From Limnobacter sp. MED105 (GTDB taxonomy: Bacteria; Pseudomonadota; Gammaproteobacteria; Burkholderiales; Burkholderiaceae_B), in NCBI RefSeq assembly GCF_000170915.1, contig NZ_ABCT01000005.1:144644-208643 (forward strand): DNA of 64,000 nucleotides, in the 5' to 3' direction. Shown here in pieces: positions 37,971 to 47,561 of the stretch. The position numbers were made by a program, and so were the translations under genes. The notes under the pieces were generated by a model. It ran no database searches. It was given only the letters and a program-made list of their open reading frames with translations, and had not been told where the DNA came from. Position 1 is the first letter of the stretch. Each line of letters begins with the position of its first letter.

Positions 37971-38804
37971 ATGACACTGACTGTACCCTTGGTGCTGACC
38001 TTTTCAGCATCAGATCCCACTGCTGGCGCGGGTTTGCAAGCCGATGCCTTGACTGTTTCCGCTCTTGGCGCACATCCCCTGACCATTCTGACCGGGCTGA
38101 CAGCCCAGAACACGGCGGGAGTGGCGCGCTTCGAGGCGTGTACCCCCGACTGGATTGATGATCAACTCACTGCCTTGCTGGACGATGGCATTTCGCCCAG
38201 TGCCATTAAAACCGGGGTGTTGGGCAGCACGGCGGCTGTGGCAGCGGTGCTCAAAGCAAAAAGCCTGTGGCCTTCGGTGCCGTTGGTTGTAGACCCCGTG
38301 CGGGCCTCCGGCCGGGGCGATGCCTTTGGCGGACAAGGGCTGTTCGACTACTACAGAAATCAGCTGTTCCCTGCGGTCGATTTGCTGACCCCCAACTGGC
38401 CCGAGGCACAGGCATTTACCGGAGCACAAACGGTGGATGAAGCCGGTGAGCGCCTTTTGAAAATGGGATGTAAGGCTGTGTTGTTGAAAGGCGAGCACCT
38501 GGAGTCTGGCGATATTGTGAATCGTTTGTATAGGCCTGGTCAGCCGGTTGTTGAATTTCCTTGTGAACGCCTGCCAGGTCAATATCATGGCTCGGGCTGT
38601 ACCTTGGCCAGTGCCTGTGCCGTTGGGCTTGGTCAGGGTTTGAGCGTTCAAGAAGCTGTAGAGCTGGCACTGGAATACACTTGGCAAGCCCTCAGTTGTG
38701 GTTTTGTGGTGGGCAAAGGCCAGTTGATTCCCGATCGCATGCACTTGATGCAACATTTGGAAGACGATGGCTATGACAGTGATGAGAACACGATTGAAGA
38801 ATGA
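37971..38804 (+). CDS. thiD: Hydroxymethylpyrimidine/phosphomethylpyrimidine kinase ThiD
   Basis: ThiD phosphorylates HMP and then HMP-P to the diphosphate used by ThiE. The 277-residue ribokinase-fold protein begins with FSASDPTAGAGLQADALT and contains IKTGVLGS, VVDPVRASGRGDAF and the catalytic-base motif QYHGSGCTLASACA. The C-terminal 15 residues are an acidic tail. Its 3' end overlaps thiE by 38 bases in another frame. The ribosome-binding site before the ATG is weak. Confidence 0.95.
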   Translation: MTLTVPLVLTFSASDPTAGAGLQADALTVSALGAHPLTILTGLTAQNTAGVARFEACTPDWIDDQLTALLDDGISPSAIKTGVLGSTAAVAAVLKAKSLWPSVPLVVDPVRASGRGDAFGGQGLFDYYRNQLFPAVDLLTPNWPEAQAFTGAQTVDEAGERLLKMGCKAVLLKGEHLESGDIVNRLYRPGQPVVEFPCERLPGQYHGSGCTLASACAVGLGQGLSVQEAVELALEYTWQALSCGFVVGKGQLIPDRMHLMQHLEDDGYDSDENTIEE

Positions 38805-39483
38805 ACTGGACACTCGACTGAGCACGCGACTGATCAAGGGCGTTTACGCCATCACGCCCGAGCGCTCGGCCCTGTGGACTCCTGACGCAATCGTTGATTG
38901 TGTGGCGGCGGCGCTGGATGGAGGGGTACGTTTGTTTCAGTGCAGGCAGAAAAATTGGCAGCAAGCGGAGTTGATCGAATTGGTCGGGCAGCTTGATGCC
39001 CTGTGCGAGAAGTACGATGCCGCCCTGATTTTGAATGATGTGCCCTCTGAGGAGTTCGCGAAGTTTGAGGGTGGTGCGGTGGCTGGTGTGCATTTGGGTA
39101 AAACCGATGAGGCCATTCTGAAGGCGCGAAGCAGCCTAGGAAGTAAATGGGTGGTGGGTGCTTCTTGTTACAATCAGTTTGAAATGGCCGAACAGGCCGT
39201 GCGTGAAGGTGCCAGTTACGTGGCTTTCGGAGCCATGTACCCAAGCGCCACCAAACCCAATGCAGTGCGCGCTGAACTCGATTTGTTTGGCAAGGCTCGC
39301 AGTCTGGGTGTGCCGGTTGTGGCCATTGGTGGAATTACGATTGAGCGGGTACCCGAATTGATGAAAGCTGGCGCACATGCCGTGGCTGTGGTCAATGGTT
39401 TGTTTGGAATGGAACCCAATGCTGAGCAGGTTTGTAGTGTGGCACAGCAGTGGGTTGAGGCAGTCAATGGATGCCATCAATAA
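38767..39483 (+). CDS. thiE: Thiamine-phosphate synthase ThiE
   Basis: ThiE joins HMP-PP and thiazole phosphate to thiamine phosphate. The 238-residue TIM-barrel protein has GVYAITPER, GGVRLFQCRQK (with Cys where most have Tyr-Arg), ALILNDV, GVHLGKTD, VGASCYN, YVAFGAMYPSATKP and VVAIGGIT. The ATG at 38767 lies three bases after GGAAG. Later in-frame ATGs at 38773 and 38782 are possible. It is coupled to thiD by overlap and is 15 bases before hemL. Confidence 0.94.
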   Translation: MAMTVMRTRLKNELDTRLSTRLIKGVYAITPERSALWTPDAIVDCVAAALDGGVRLFQCRQKNWQQAELIELVGQLDALCEKYDAALILNDVPSEEFAKFEGGAVAGVHLGKTDEAILKARSSLGSKWVVGASCYNQFEMAEQAVREGASYVAFGAMYPSATKPNAVRAELDLFGKARSLGVPVVAIGGITIERVPELMKAGAHAVAVVNGLFGMEPNAEQVCSVAQQWVEAVNGCHQ

Positions 39484-39498
39484 TTTGGAGTTTCAAGA

Positions 39499-40794
39499 AT
39501 GAGTAGTCAGGAAGTGAGCCAAAACGAAGTGCTGTTTGAACGTGCTCAGAAAACAATTCCCGGTGGTGTGAATTCGCCTGTGCGCGCATTCCGTTCGGTG
39601 GGCGGTACACCCCGTTTCTTCAAGCGTGCCAATGGTCCCTATGTGTGGGATGCCGATGACAAACGCTACATTGATTACATTGGCTCTTGGGGCCCTGCCG
39701 TGTTGGGTCATGCGCACCCTGAAGTAATCAAGGCCGTGCAAGACGCCGCAGTGGGTGGCTTAAGCTTTGGTGCACCCACCGAGGGTGAAATCGTGATGGC
39801 AGAAACATTGTGCGACATGTTGCCTTCACTGGAACAGGTTCGCTTGGTGAGTTCTGGCACTGAGGCCACCATGAGCGCCATTCGTTTGGCGCGTGGCTTC
39901 ACCGGCCGCGACACCATTGTGAAATTTGAAGGTTGTTACCACGGCCATGCAGACAGCTTGCTGGTGAAAGCGGGGTCCGGTTTGCTGACCTTCGGCAACC
40001 CAACCTCGGCAGGTGTGCCTGAAGATTTCGCCAAGCACACCCGTGTGCTGGACTACAACAATGTGGAGCAACTGCACGAGTTGTTCAAAGCCAGCGGCAG
40101 CAGCATTGCCTGTGTCATCGTTGAGCCGGTTGCGGGCAATATGAATTTGATCAAACCCACCCGCGAATTTCTGAATACCTTGCGCGAATTGTGCACCCAG
40201 CACGGCGCAGTCTTGATATTTGATGAAGTGATGACCGGTTTTCGTGTGGGGCCTCAAGGTGTGCAGGGCGTGTATGGCATTACGCCCGACTTGACCACCT
40301 TGGGTAAAATTATTGGTGGTGGCATGCCCATGGGTGCTTTCGGTGGTCGCAAGGACATTATGGCGTGCATTGCACCCCTCGGCCCTGTTTATCAAGCGGG
40401 TACCTTGAGCGGCAACCCGGTTGCAGTGGCAGCAGGTTTGACCACCATGTGTTTGTTGAAGCAGGAAGGCTTTTACGAGAAGCTGGAAACCCAAACCCGC
40501 AAATTGGTTGAAGCGTTTAACCAGGTGGCCTATGCCCACGGCGAAACCTTTTGTGCAGACAGCATTGGTGGCATGTTCGGCATTTACTTCAGCGAGAAAG
40601 TGCCCACCGGTTTTGCGGAAGTAAGTGCATCGAACCGTGATCGTTTCAACAAGTTTTTCCATGCAATGCTGAATGCAGGTGTGTACCTGGCACCTTCGGC
40701 TTACGAGGCAGGGTTTGTATCTGTAACACACGACGATACCGTGATCGAGGCCACCAAGGTGGCCATCGACAAAGCGTTTGCTGCGATTCAGTAA
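39499..40794 (+). CDS. hemL: Glutamate-1-semialdehyde 2,1-aminomutase HemL
   Basis: HemL is a PLP enzyme that moves the amino group of glutamate-1-semialdehyde to give 5-aminolevulinate, the tetrapyrrole precursor. The 431-residue protein has [15 protein letters not shown] at the N-terminus, [44 protein letters not shown] and the PLP lysine in [16 protein letters not shown]. It is the last gene of thiD-thiE-hemL and ends at a strong terminator. Confidence 0.97.
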   Translation: MSSQEVSQNEVLFERAQKTIPGGVNSPVRAFRSVGGTPRFFKRANGPYVWDADDKRYIDYIGSWGPAVLGHAHPEVIKAVQDAAVGGLSFGAPTEGEIVMAETLCDMLPSLEQVRLVSSGTEATMSAIRLARGFTGRDTIVKFEGCYHGHADSLLVKAGSGLLTFGNPTSAGVPEDFAKHTRVLDYNNVEQLHELFKASGSSIACVIVEPVAGNMNLIKPTREFLNTLRELCTQHGAVLIFDEVMTGFRVGPQGVQGVYGITPDLTTLGKIIGGGMPMGAFGGRKDIMACIAPLGPVYQAGTLSGNPVAVAAGLTTMCLLKQEGFYEKLETQTRKLVEAFNQVAYAHGETFCADSIGGMFGIYFSEKVPTGFAEVSASNRDRFNKFFHAMLNAGVYLAPSAYEAGFVSVTHDDTVIEATKVAIDKAFAAIQ

Positions 40795-40832
40795 AAAAAA
40801 CCGCCTTGGCTACAAACCAAGGCGGTTTTTTT
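40793..40832. terminator. Bidirectional intrinsic terminator
   Basis: A 9-bp GC-rich stem (40801-40809 with 40817-40825) with an adjoining A run and T run overlaps the hemL stop codon. It serves hemL and the converging MAPEG gene. Confidence 0.92.
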
Positions 40833-40849
40833 GATTCTCGTGTAGCCGC

Positions 40850-41254
40850 TTAACAGACCAGCAAATACACCATGTACAGCGTAATAAACACCTGAAGCAA
40901 GAAGAATGTGGCTCGCAGGAACACCTGAATGAACGAAGTACCGCTGATGTGTACCACGCTTTGCGCAATGCGAGCATAGAGTACGAAGGCAGCCAAAGCA
41001 TTGATAGCCTCAACCTCACCCATCAGCCCGGCCATGGCCACAACACCCGCGAATACCGGAAAGTTTTCCAGACAGTTCAGGTGCGCTGATTTTGCGCGTT
41101 GCAAGAACAACGGGTCGGTGGATTCTTTGCCACGCTCCCAGCTGTCGATACGTTTTTGGCCTAGCAAGGCTTGTGGCACGCGAGGTAGGGCGTAGAACAA
41201 TGCCAGAACCAGAATCCAGCCGGCGTAAAGCAATACGGTGGTGTAAGCGTTCAC
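40850..41254 (-). CDS. MAPEG family membrane protein
   Basis: This 134-residue protein has four hydrophobic helices and the MAPEG (membrane-associated eicosanoid and glutathione metabolism) pattern, visible as AHLNCLENFPVFAGVV with ARIAQSVVHISG downstream. Bacterial members are of unsettled function, some being glutathione S-transferases. The start is the GTG at 41254, which has AAGGAGAC six bases upstream. The longer frame to 41326 would add 24 residues without support. It is a single-gene unit. Confidence 0.88.
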   Translation of the reverse strand: MNAYTTVLLYAGWILVLALFYALPRVPQALLGQKRIDSWERGKESTDPLFLQRAKSAHLNCLENFPVFAGVVAMAGLMGEVEAINALAAFVLYARIAQSVVHISGTSFIQVFLRATFFLLQVFITLYMVYLLVC

Positions 41255-41350
41255 TGTTTTGTCTCCTTCTTGTATGGGGTTAAGTGATGAAAATTCACCG
41301 CTGATTATGGGTGAAGGCACATGCACTGACCATCATAAGTTCGGACAAAA

Positions 41351-42853
41351 TCAATCTTCCTTTGCTTTCTTCACGACCGAATAACGTTCAAGTGTTTTCT
41401 TTCGGGCCACATCGTGTTCAACCACGGGCCGTGGGTAGGTTTCACCCAGTACCACACCCGCCATTTGCAACTCAAAGGGCGGGCACTCGGCCGGGTTGTG
41501 AATGTATTTGTTGGACAGTTTGGCCAGCTCTGGGCAGTACTTGCGAATAAATTTGCCGTCCGCATCGAATTTCTCGGACTGGCTGTACGGGTTGAAAATG
41601 CGGAAATAAGGTTGTGCATCGCAACCGCTGCTGGCTGCCCATTGCCAGCCACCGTTGTTGGCTGACAGGTCAAAGTCGTTCAAGTGCTCGGCAAAGTACT
41701 TCTCGCCCCAGCGCCAGTCTAGCCCTAGGTCTTTGGTCAAAAAGCTGGCGGTCACCATGCGCAACCTGTTGTGTTGAAAACCGGTTTGGTTCAATTGACG
41801 TTGCGCGGCGTCCACCAGTGGGTAGCCTGTTTTGCCTTCGCACCACGCTTTGAACAGGCGTTGTGCTTTTTCGTCGGCGTCCCATTGAATTTGATCATAT
41901 TCAGGCTTGAATGCCTTTTCGGCCGCATCGGGGCGGTGGTAAATGATCTGGAAATAAAAATCGCGCCAGATCAGTTCATTCAACCAACCCATCGCGCCTT
42001 CGCTGCCATCGAATTTAAACCGGTCATAGGCTGCTTTGGCCAATCTGCGAATGGAAATGGTGCCGAAGCGATTGTGCACACTCAGGTAGCTCACGCCTTT
42101 GATGGCGGGGAAGTCGCGCGCCACTTTGTATTTGTCCATGCGGTTGAGAAAGTCCTCAAAGGCATCCAGCGCACCTTCCTCGCCAGGCTTGATCATGTCC
42201 AGCAAATTCGTACGTTTGAATCCCATGTGGTCCAGACTGGGTGCGGTCAAATTGGAATCTTTGGCCAGTGATCCCACTCGTGCTTCGCTGGGGTAGGGCG
42301 TCAGGTGAAATGCGTCCAGTTTTTTCAGGCAAGCATTCTTGAAGGGTGTGAACACGCTGAAAAACTTGCCTGCTTGGGTCAGCACTTCATCTTCTTCAAA
42401 GATGGCCTGGTCTTTGAAGCGAAACAATTCAATACCTTTGCCCTGCAGGGTTTTGCCCACGGTGATGTCACGGTGAATGGCTGCGGGTTCATAGTCTTTG
42501 TTGGTGAACACCGCCTGTACGCCCAGTTTCGTCGCCAAATCCGGAATTGCTGTTTCGGCATGGTCATACATCAGGTGCAGATCGCCCCCAAAGCCTTGCA
42601 GCTTTGTTTTCAGGGCCATGCAGCTTTCCCAAATAAACTCCACCCGTCGGTCTGCCTTGTTGGGCAAGGCATCCAGAATGGTTTTGTCGTACACGAACAC
42701 GCAATGCACCTGTTCGCAGTGCTTGAGCGCGTAAAACAGGGCTGCGTTGTCGTGGGTGCGCAGGTCGCGCCGAAACCACATCAAGCCCTTGCTGTACCGG
42801 CCCGGCTTGGGTTGAGTGGACAGTGGGTGGTTTTCCAGAAGTGAAGCAGGCAT
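41351..42853 (-). CDS. phrB: Deoxyribodipyrimidine photolyase PhrB
   Basis: Class I CPD photolyase uses light, FADH- and an antenna chromophore to split cyclobutane pyrimidine dimers. The 500-residue protein has the N-terminal antenna domain opening GLMWFRRDLRTHDNAAL and the FAD domain with NELIWRDFYFQII, GKTGYPLVDAAQRQLNQTGFQHNRLRM, the Trp-rich DWRWGEKYF and NGGWQWAASSGCDAQPYFRIFNP. All these segments are intact, so it should be functional. It is divergent from yqgE. Confidence 0.95.
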   Translation of the reverse strand: MPASLLENHPLSTQPKPGRYSKGLMWFRRDLRTHDNAALFYALKHCEQVHCVFVYDKTILDALPNKADRRVEFIWESCMALKTKLQGFGGDLHLMYDHAETAIPDLATKLGVQAVFTNKDYEPAAIHRDITVGKTLQGKGIELFRFKDQAIFEEDEVLTQAGKFFSVFTPFKNACLKKLDAFHLTPYPSEARVGSLAKDSNLTAPSLDHMGFKRTNLLDMIKPGEEGALDAFEDFLNRMDKYKVARDFPAIKGVSYLSVHNRFGTISIRRLAKAAYDRFKFDGSEGAMGWLNELIWRDFYFQIIYHRPDAAEKAFKPEYDQIQWDADEKAQRLFKAWCEGKTGYPLVDAAQRQLNQTGFQHNRLRMVTASFLTKDLGLDWRWGEKYFAEHLNDFDLSANNGGWQWAASSGCDAQPYFRIFNPYSQSEKFDADGKFIRKYCPELAKLSNKYIHNPAECPPFELQMAGVVLGETYPRPVVEHDVARKKTLERYSVVKKAKED

Positions 42854-42949
42854 GGGAACAACTTAAATTTGGGTTGGTCTGTGCGCTTTAAGGCGGGTAG
42901 AGGAACGCCCACCCGCTTTTGCACAGTTAAAAGGCATTACAATTTTGGC

Positions 42950-43534
42950 ATGAGCGAGACCGAAATTTCCACTCCCGATGAATTTAGCTTGTCCGGTCAG
43001 TTGTTGATCGCCATGCCGAACATGCTCGACCCCAGTTTTGCAGGGTCTGTGGTGTATTTGTGTGAACATTCCGGCAAGGGTGCCATGGGCTTGGTCATCA
43101 ACCGGCCCACTGATCTGGACATTGAAAGTTTGCTGGAAAAAATCAATGTGGATGTAGCGGGTTACATGCCAGCCCATTTCCCGGTGATGATGGGCGGCCC
43201 TGTTGCGGCTGAACGTGGTTTTGTGTTGCACACCGAGCCTTTGAACTGGAATTCATCGCTGAAAGTGAACGATGAAATTTCCCTGACCACCTCTCGCGAC
43301 ATTCTTGAAGCTGTGGCCCGCGGCGAAGCGCCGGGCAAATGGCTGATCACCCTGGGTTATGCTGGCTGGGGCGAAGGGCAGCTAGAAGAGGAGCTTGCTC
43401 AAAACGCCTGGCTCACCGTGCCCGCCAATCATGAAATATTGTTCGACACACCTTTGGAAGAACGCTTTGCAAGCGCCTACGCCATGTTGGGTATCGACCC
43501 CGCTTTGATGAGCGGCGCTGCGGGGCATGCTTAA
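42950..43534 (+). CDS. yqgE: YqgE/AlgH family protein
   Basis: This 194-residue protein of the UPF0301 family (YqgE, AlgH) has SGQLLIAMPNMLDPSFAGSVVYLCEH, GAMGLVINRP, VMMGGPVAAERGFVLH and LGYAGWGEGQLEEEL, the standard signatures. Its biochemical role is unsettled; Pseudomonas AlgH has been linked to alginate regulation. The ATG at 42950 is the conserved start; the 27-codon upstream extension is not. It leads the yqgE-ruvX-pyrR-pyrB-pyrX-plsC series. Confidence 0.94.
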   Translation: MSETEISTPDEFSLSGQLLIAMPNMLDPSFAGSVVYLCEHSGKGAMGLVINRPTDLDIESLLEKINVDVAGYMPAHFPVMMGGPVAAERGFVLHTEPLNWNSSLKVNDEISLTTSRDILEAVARGEAPGKWLITLGYAGWGEGQLEEELAQNAWLTVPANHEILFDTPLEERFASAYAMLGIDPALMSGAAGHA

Positions 43535-43537
43535 TCA

Positions 43538-43972
43538 ATGACCAAGCCCGTACAATCGCCTAAGCCCACGCAGTACCTGGCGTTTGATTTCGGTTTGAAG
43601 CGAATTGGCGTTGCATTTGGCAACTCCTTGACCAAAACCGCCAGTGGCATTGCAGTGGTTGAAGCACAAAATGATGAGCAACGTTTTGCAAAAATTGAAA
43701 GCCTGGTCAAGGAATGGCAGCCCGAGGGCTTGGTCGTAGGCGTACCCCGTCAGCCCGATGGCGCTGACAATGAACTGACCACCCGCTGTGAACGGTTTGC
43801 CCGGCAGCTGGAAGGCCGCTTTGCCTTGCCTTGCGCCATGGTGGACGAGCGATACACCAGCGCAATTATTGAAAGCTGTATGGGAGGCAAGGCCGCCCGC
43901 GAGAACAAAGGCCGAGTCGACATGGGCAGTGCCTGCCTGATTCTGGAACAATTTTTTCTGGAGGGACGATGA
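43538..43972 (+). CDS. ruvX: Holliday junction resolvase RuvX/YqgF
   Basis: This is a 144-residue protein of the RNase H-like YqgF/RuvX family, a putative Holliday junction resolvase also implicated in pre-16S rRNA 5' processing. The opening YLAFDFGLKRIGVAFGN carries the first catalytic Asp. VGVPRQPDG, ERFARQLEGRF and VDERYTSAIIE follow, with the last Asp in VDMGSACLIL. It starts 3 bases after the yqgE stop and overlaps pyrR by four bases. Confidence 0.94.
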   Translation: MTKPVQSPKPTQYLAFDFGLKRIGVAFGNSLTKTASGIAVVEAQNDEQRFAKIESLVKEWQPEGLVVGVPRQPDGADNELTTRCERFARQLEGRFALPCAMVDERYTSAIIESCMGGKAARENKGRVDMGSACLILEQFFLEGR

Positions 43973-44475
43973 GCCTGCCAAACCCCGAAGCCTTGTATGC
44001 CCGCTTGCGCGATCAAATTGAAAAAGCATTTCCAGACCGTTCCGAACTGGGACTGATTGGCGTGCACAGCGGTGGCGCGTGGATTGCCGAACGTTTGCAT
44101 GCCGATTTGGGTTTTGCCTTGCCCTGTGGTTTTCTGGACAGTGCTTTTTACCGCGACGATTTTTCAGAACGCGGTCTGAAAGAGGCGCCCAAGCCCGCCG
44201 AGGTGCCTTTCGAAGTTCAGGGCCGTACCATTTTGCTGGTAGACGATGTGTTGTACACGGGCCGAACCACCCGCGCCATCGTGAACCACTTGTTTGATTT
44301 TGGCCGACCCGCAAAAATTGAGCTGGCTGTGTTGCTGGACCGGGGCGGGCGCGAACTGCCCATTGACGCACAGTACGTGGGCAAGCACTTGCCGCTCAAA
44401 CCCAATGAAGCGTTTGTATTGACCCAAGATGATCAAGGTGCTTTCCGCCTGGAGCTGGAGGTAAAACCAAATTGA
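43969..44475 (+). CDS. pyrR: PyrR bifunctional regulator / uracil phosphoribosyltransferase homologue
   Basis: This 168-residue type I phosphoribosyltransferase is homologous to PyrR. The PRPP loop is [17 protein letters not shown], and [15 protein letters not shown] and [20 protein letters not shown] match the family. In Gram-positives PyrR attenuates pyr mRNA; in proteobacteria its role beside pyrB is less clear, and I see no PyrR-binding attenuator in the short spaces here. It overlaps ruvX (ATGA) and pyrB (TTGA). Confidence 0.92.
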   Translation: MSLPNPEALYARLRDQIEKAFPDRSELGLIGVHSGGAWIAERLHADLGFALPCGFLDSAFYRDDFSERGLKEAPKPAEVPFEVQGRTILLVDDVLYTGRTTRAIVNHLFDFGRPAKIELAVLLDRGGRELPIDAQYVGKHLPLKPNEAFVLTQDDQGAFRLELEVKPN

Positions 44476-45443
44476 ATAACCCCCAACTGAACGCCGCAGG
44501 TGAGCTGATTCACCTGTTGAGTATTGAAGGGCTGCCCAAGGCGATGATTCATCGCATTCTGGACACGGCAGAATCGTTTTTGTCGGTGACCGATCGCGAG
44601 GTAAAACAAGTGCCGCTGTTGCGCGGCAAGTCAGTCTTCAATGTGTTTTTTGAGAATTCCACCCGTACCCGCACCACATTCGAGATTGCGGCCAAACGTT
44701 TGTCGGCTGATGTGGTGAATTTGAACATTGGTTCATCTTCGACCAGCAAGGGTGAATCGCTGATCGATACCATTGATAACCTGGCTGCCATGTCTGCAGA
44801 CATGTTTGTGATGCGTCATTCTGAAAGTGGTGCGCCTACCTTCATGGCCCAGCATTTAAACCGCACCAGTGGCGGCACCATTCATGTGATCAACGCGGGC
44901 GACGGGCGGCATGCGCACCCCACGCAGGCTCTACTCGACATGTACACCATCCGCCATTACAAGCAAGACTTCACCAAGCTGCGTGTGGCCATTGTTGGCG
45001 ACATTCTACACAGCCGCGTTGCGCGTTCCGACATTCATGCCCTTACCACTCTGGGGTGCCCAGAGGTTCGTGCCGTGGGGCCCAGCACCTTGCTGCCCAG
45101 CCACCTCGACAACATGGGGGTGCGTGTTTATCACGACCTTGTGGAAGGCATTAAAGATTGCGACGTGATCATCATGTTGCGATTGCAGAAAGAACGCATG
45201 ACAGGGGCTTTGATCCCATCAGCGCAGGAATATTTCAAACACTTCGGGCTGACTGAAGAAAAACTGCGCCATGCCAAACCCGACGCCATTGTGATGCACC
45301 CGGGCCCCATGAACCGGGGCGTTGAAATTGATTCGGCGGTGGCTGATGGGCCGCAAAGCGTAATTTTGAATCAGGTTACATTTGGAATTGCCGTGCGCAT
45401 GGCAGTCATGAGTATTCTGGCTTCGTCCAGCAAAAGCGCTTGA
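44472..45443 (+). CDS. pyrB: Aspartate carbamoyltransferase catalytic subunit PyrB
   Basis: PyrB condenses carbamoyl phosphate and aspartate to carbamoyl aspartate, the committed step of UMP synthesis. The 323-residue protein has the carbamoyl phosphate loop [43 protein letters not shown], and the Asp-binding LRLQKERM. No pyrI gene is adjacent; a pseudo-dihydroorotase follows instead, pointing to the Pseudomonas-type dodecameric complex. The start is TTG overlapping the pyrR stop, with GGAGG about ten bases upstream. Confidence 0.96.
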   Translation: MNNPQLNAAGELIHLLSIEGLPKAMIHRILDTAESFLSVTDREVKQVPLLRGKSVFNVFFENSTRTRTTFEIAAKRLSADVVNLNIGSSSTSKGESLIDTIDNLAAMSADMFVMRHSESGAPTFMAQHLNRTSGGTIHVINAGDGRHAHPTQALLDMYTIRHYKQDFTKLRVAIVGDILHSRVARSDIHALTTLGCPEVRAVGPSTLLPSHLDNMGVRVYHDLVEGIKDCDVIIMLRLQKERMTGALIPSAQEYFKHFGLTEEKLRHAKPDAIVMHPGPMNRGVEIDSAVADGPQSVILNQVTFGIAVRMAVMSILASSSKSA

Positions 45444-45471
45444 CGTGAATTTGCCCCATAAAGGAAAAACA

Positions 45472-46788
45472 ATGCGAGTGTTGATTTCTGGCGGACGTGT
45501 AATTGACCCCAGCATCGGTGCCGATGCAATCATGGAGGTGGCTGTGGCTGCAGGTCGTGTGGTGGCGGTGGCCCCCAAAGGCGAAATGCCAGCCGACTTT
45601 GCGCCCAGCAAAACCATTGATGCCACCGGCCTTTGGGTGTTGCCCGGCTTGGTGGACTTGTCGGCACGCCTGCGTGAGCCGGGTTATGAATATCGCGCCA
45701 CCCTGGAAAGTGAAATGGAAGCGGCCATGGCTGGCGGAATTACCTCGCTGGTGTGTCCACCCGATACTGAGCCTGTGCTGGACGAGCCTGGTTTGATCGA
45801 GATGTTGAAGTTCAAGGCACGCCAGTTGAACCTGGCCAAGGTCTACCCACTGGGTGCCCTGACCACGGGTTTGAACGGCGAAACGCTGACTGAAATGGCC
45901 GAACTTACCGAAGCGGGTTGTGTGGGTTTTAGTCAGGCTGAGTCGCCCATTCGCGATTTACGCGTGTTGCTGCAAGCCATGAAGTACGCTCGCAACTTTG
46001 GTTTCACCGTATTTTTGCGCCCCACCGAGCCCAACTTCAGCAAAGGGGGGGTGGCTCATGCAGGTGCCTATGCATCGCGCATGGGTTTGAGCGGCATTCC
46101 GGTCATGGCTGAAACCATTGCCCTGCAGGCTTATTTTGAGCTGGTTCGGTCTACTGGCACGCGCATGCACATTTGCCGAATCAGTTCAGCCAAAGGCATT
46201 GAACTGGTTCGCCAAGCCAAGTCAGAAGGTTTGCCTGTCACTTGCGATGTGGCGATTCACCACGTACACCTGACTGATCTGGACATCGGCTTTTTCGACC
46301 CCAATGCGCACCTGATTCCCCCCTTGCGTGAACAGCGAGATCGCGACGCCATTCGCGCCGGTTTGCTTGATGGCACCATTGATGCGATTTGTTCCGACCA
46401 CACACCAGTCGACGACGATGCGAAGCTGTTGCCTTTTGCGGAAAGCGAAGCTGGCGCAACCGGGCTGGAGCTGCTGCTGACTTTGGCTGTGAAGTGGATG
46501 CGTGAGCAAAACGTGCCCCCCGCACGAATTGTTGAGTTGTTGTGTGGCAACCCCGCCGACATTATCAAGGTGCAAGCAGGTAGTTTGCGCACGGGCATGC
46601 CGGCTGACTTGTGCCTGTTCAACCCCGAGGTGGATTGGGTGGTGGGCGAGGCCAGTTTGATCAGCCAGGGCAAGCACACGCCGTTCAATGGTTTTCCCAT
46701 GCAGGGCAAAGTGCAACTGACCATGGTGAATGGCAACGTGGGCTACAGCAGCCTTGAAAAAAGCAAAATGAAAGTGCTTGCAGCATAA
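45472..46788 (+). CDS. pyrX: Dihydroorotase-like protein PyrX (PyrC'), probably inactive
   Basis: This 438-residue protein has the amidohydrolase fold of type I dihydroorotases, with LPGLVDLSARLREPGYE, AAMAGGITSLVCPPDT, AICSDHTPVDDDAK and a C-terminal GMPADLCLFNP. The metal-binding HxH that should follow the Asp of the first motif is replaced: residues 62-66 read DLSAR where active enzymes have D-x-H-x-H. It is therefore probably catalytically dead and acts as a structural partner of PyrB, as PyrC' does in Pseudomonas. The ATG at 45472 is preceded by AAAGGA; a GTG at 45445 is an alternative. Confidence 0.9.
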   Translation: MRVLISGGRVIDPSIGADAIMEVAVAAGRVVAVAPKGEMPADFAPSKTIDATGLWVLPGLVDLSARLREPGYEYRATLESEMEAAMAGGITSLVCPPDTEPVLDEPGLIEMLKFKARQLNLAKVYPLGALTTGLNGETLTEMAELTEAGCVGFSQAESPIRDLRVLLQAMKYARNFGFTVFLRPTEPNFSKGGVAHAGAYASRMGLSGIPVMAETIALQAYFELVRSTGTRMHICRISSAKGIELVRQAKSEGLPVTCDVAIHHVHLTDLDIGFFDPNAHLIPPLREQRDRDAIRAGLLDGTIDAICSDHTPVDDDAKLLPFAESEAGATGLELLLTLAVKWMREQNVPPARIVELLCGNPADIIKVQAGSLRTGMPADLCLFNPEVDWVVGEASLISQGKHTPFNGFPMQGKVQLTMVNGNVGYSSLEKSKMKVLAA

Positions 46789-46800
46789 GGTTAATAAAAA

Positions 46801-47559
46801 ATGCGCAAAGCCTGGATGTTGGTTCGCCTGCTTACCCACCTGCTGTACGGTTTTGTGGTGGCTTTGGTGTTTTGGCCCTTGTTCAGCAAGGCCATGAAAG
46901 AGGCGATCGAGAAGCGTTGGGCCCGCCAGTTGCTGGGTATTTTGAATGTGCAGGTGAAGGTGGTGTATGAATCGCCTGAATCGAATTACGCCATTCACAA
47001 GCCCTGTTTGCTGTACAGCACGCATGTGTCCTGGCTGGATATTTTTGCGTTCAACAGCATTCACCCGGTCACCTTCATCGCCAAATCTGAAATATCCAAA
47101 TGGCCCATCGGTGGCTTGCTGGCCAAGCGAAGCGGCACTCTGTTTATTGAGCGGGGCAAGCGACATGCCGTTCGCGACGTGATTCACGCTGCTGTCAAAG
47201 TGTTGGCTACCGGGCGTTGCGTGGCTGTGTTTCCGGAAGGAACAACCGGGCCTGGAGATGCACCCTTACATTTTCACAGCAATTTTGTGCAACCCGCCAT
47301 TCAGGCCAAGGTGCCTTTGTTGCCGGTCAGCCTGCAGTACTTCACACCGGATGGAAAATTTTCTTCACAGCCGGCTTTCATTGGCGAACAAACCTTGTTG
47401 GAGAACATCAAGGTGTTGATGAACAGCAAAACCGGGTTTGTGGTGCAGTTGTACATTCACGCGCCGATCAACACCGACGGACGCACGCGGCATGAGCTCA
47501 GCGATGAAGCACACGAAAAAATACGCGCACTGTGTGGCAGTACCAGCGCGCTTGTTTGA
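46801..47559 (+). CDS. plsC: 1-acyl-sn-glycerol-3-phosphate acyltransferase
   Basis: PlsC-type enzymes acylate lysophosphatidic acid to phosphatidic acid at the inner membrane. The 252-residue protein has an N-terminal hydrophobic helix (about residues 10-27), the catalytic H-x4-D motif in THVSWLDIF (near residue 75), SGTLFIERGK, and the glycerophosphate-binding FPEGTTG. It follows pyrX by 12 bases and may be transcribed with it. It converges with apaH two bases away. Confidence 0.93.
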   Translation: MRKAWMLVRLLTHLLYGFVVALVFWPLFSKAMKEAIEKRWARQLLGILNVQVKVVYESPESNYAIHKPCLLYSTHVSWLDIFAFNSIHPVTFIAKSEISKWPIGGLLAKRSGTLFIERGKRHAVRDVIHAAVKVLATGRCVAVFPEGTTGPGDAPLHFHSNFVQPAIQAKVPLLPVSLQYFTPDGKFSSQPAFIGEQTLLENIKVLMNSKTGFVVQLYIHAPINTDGRTRHELSDEAHEKIRALCGSTSALV

Positions 47560-47561
47560 GA

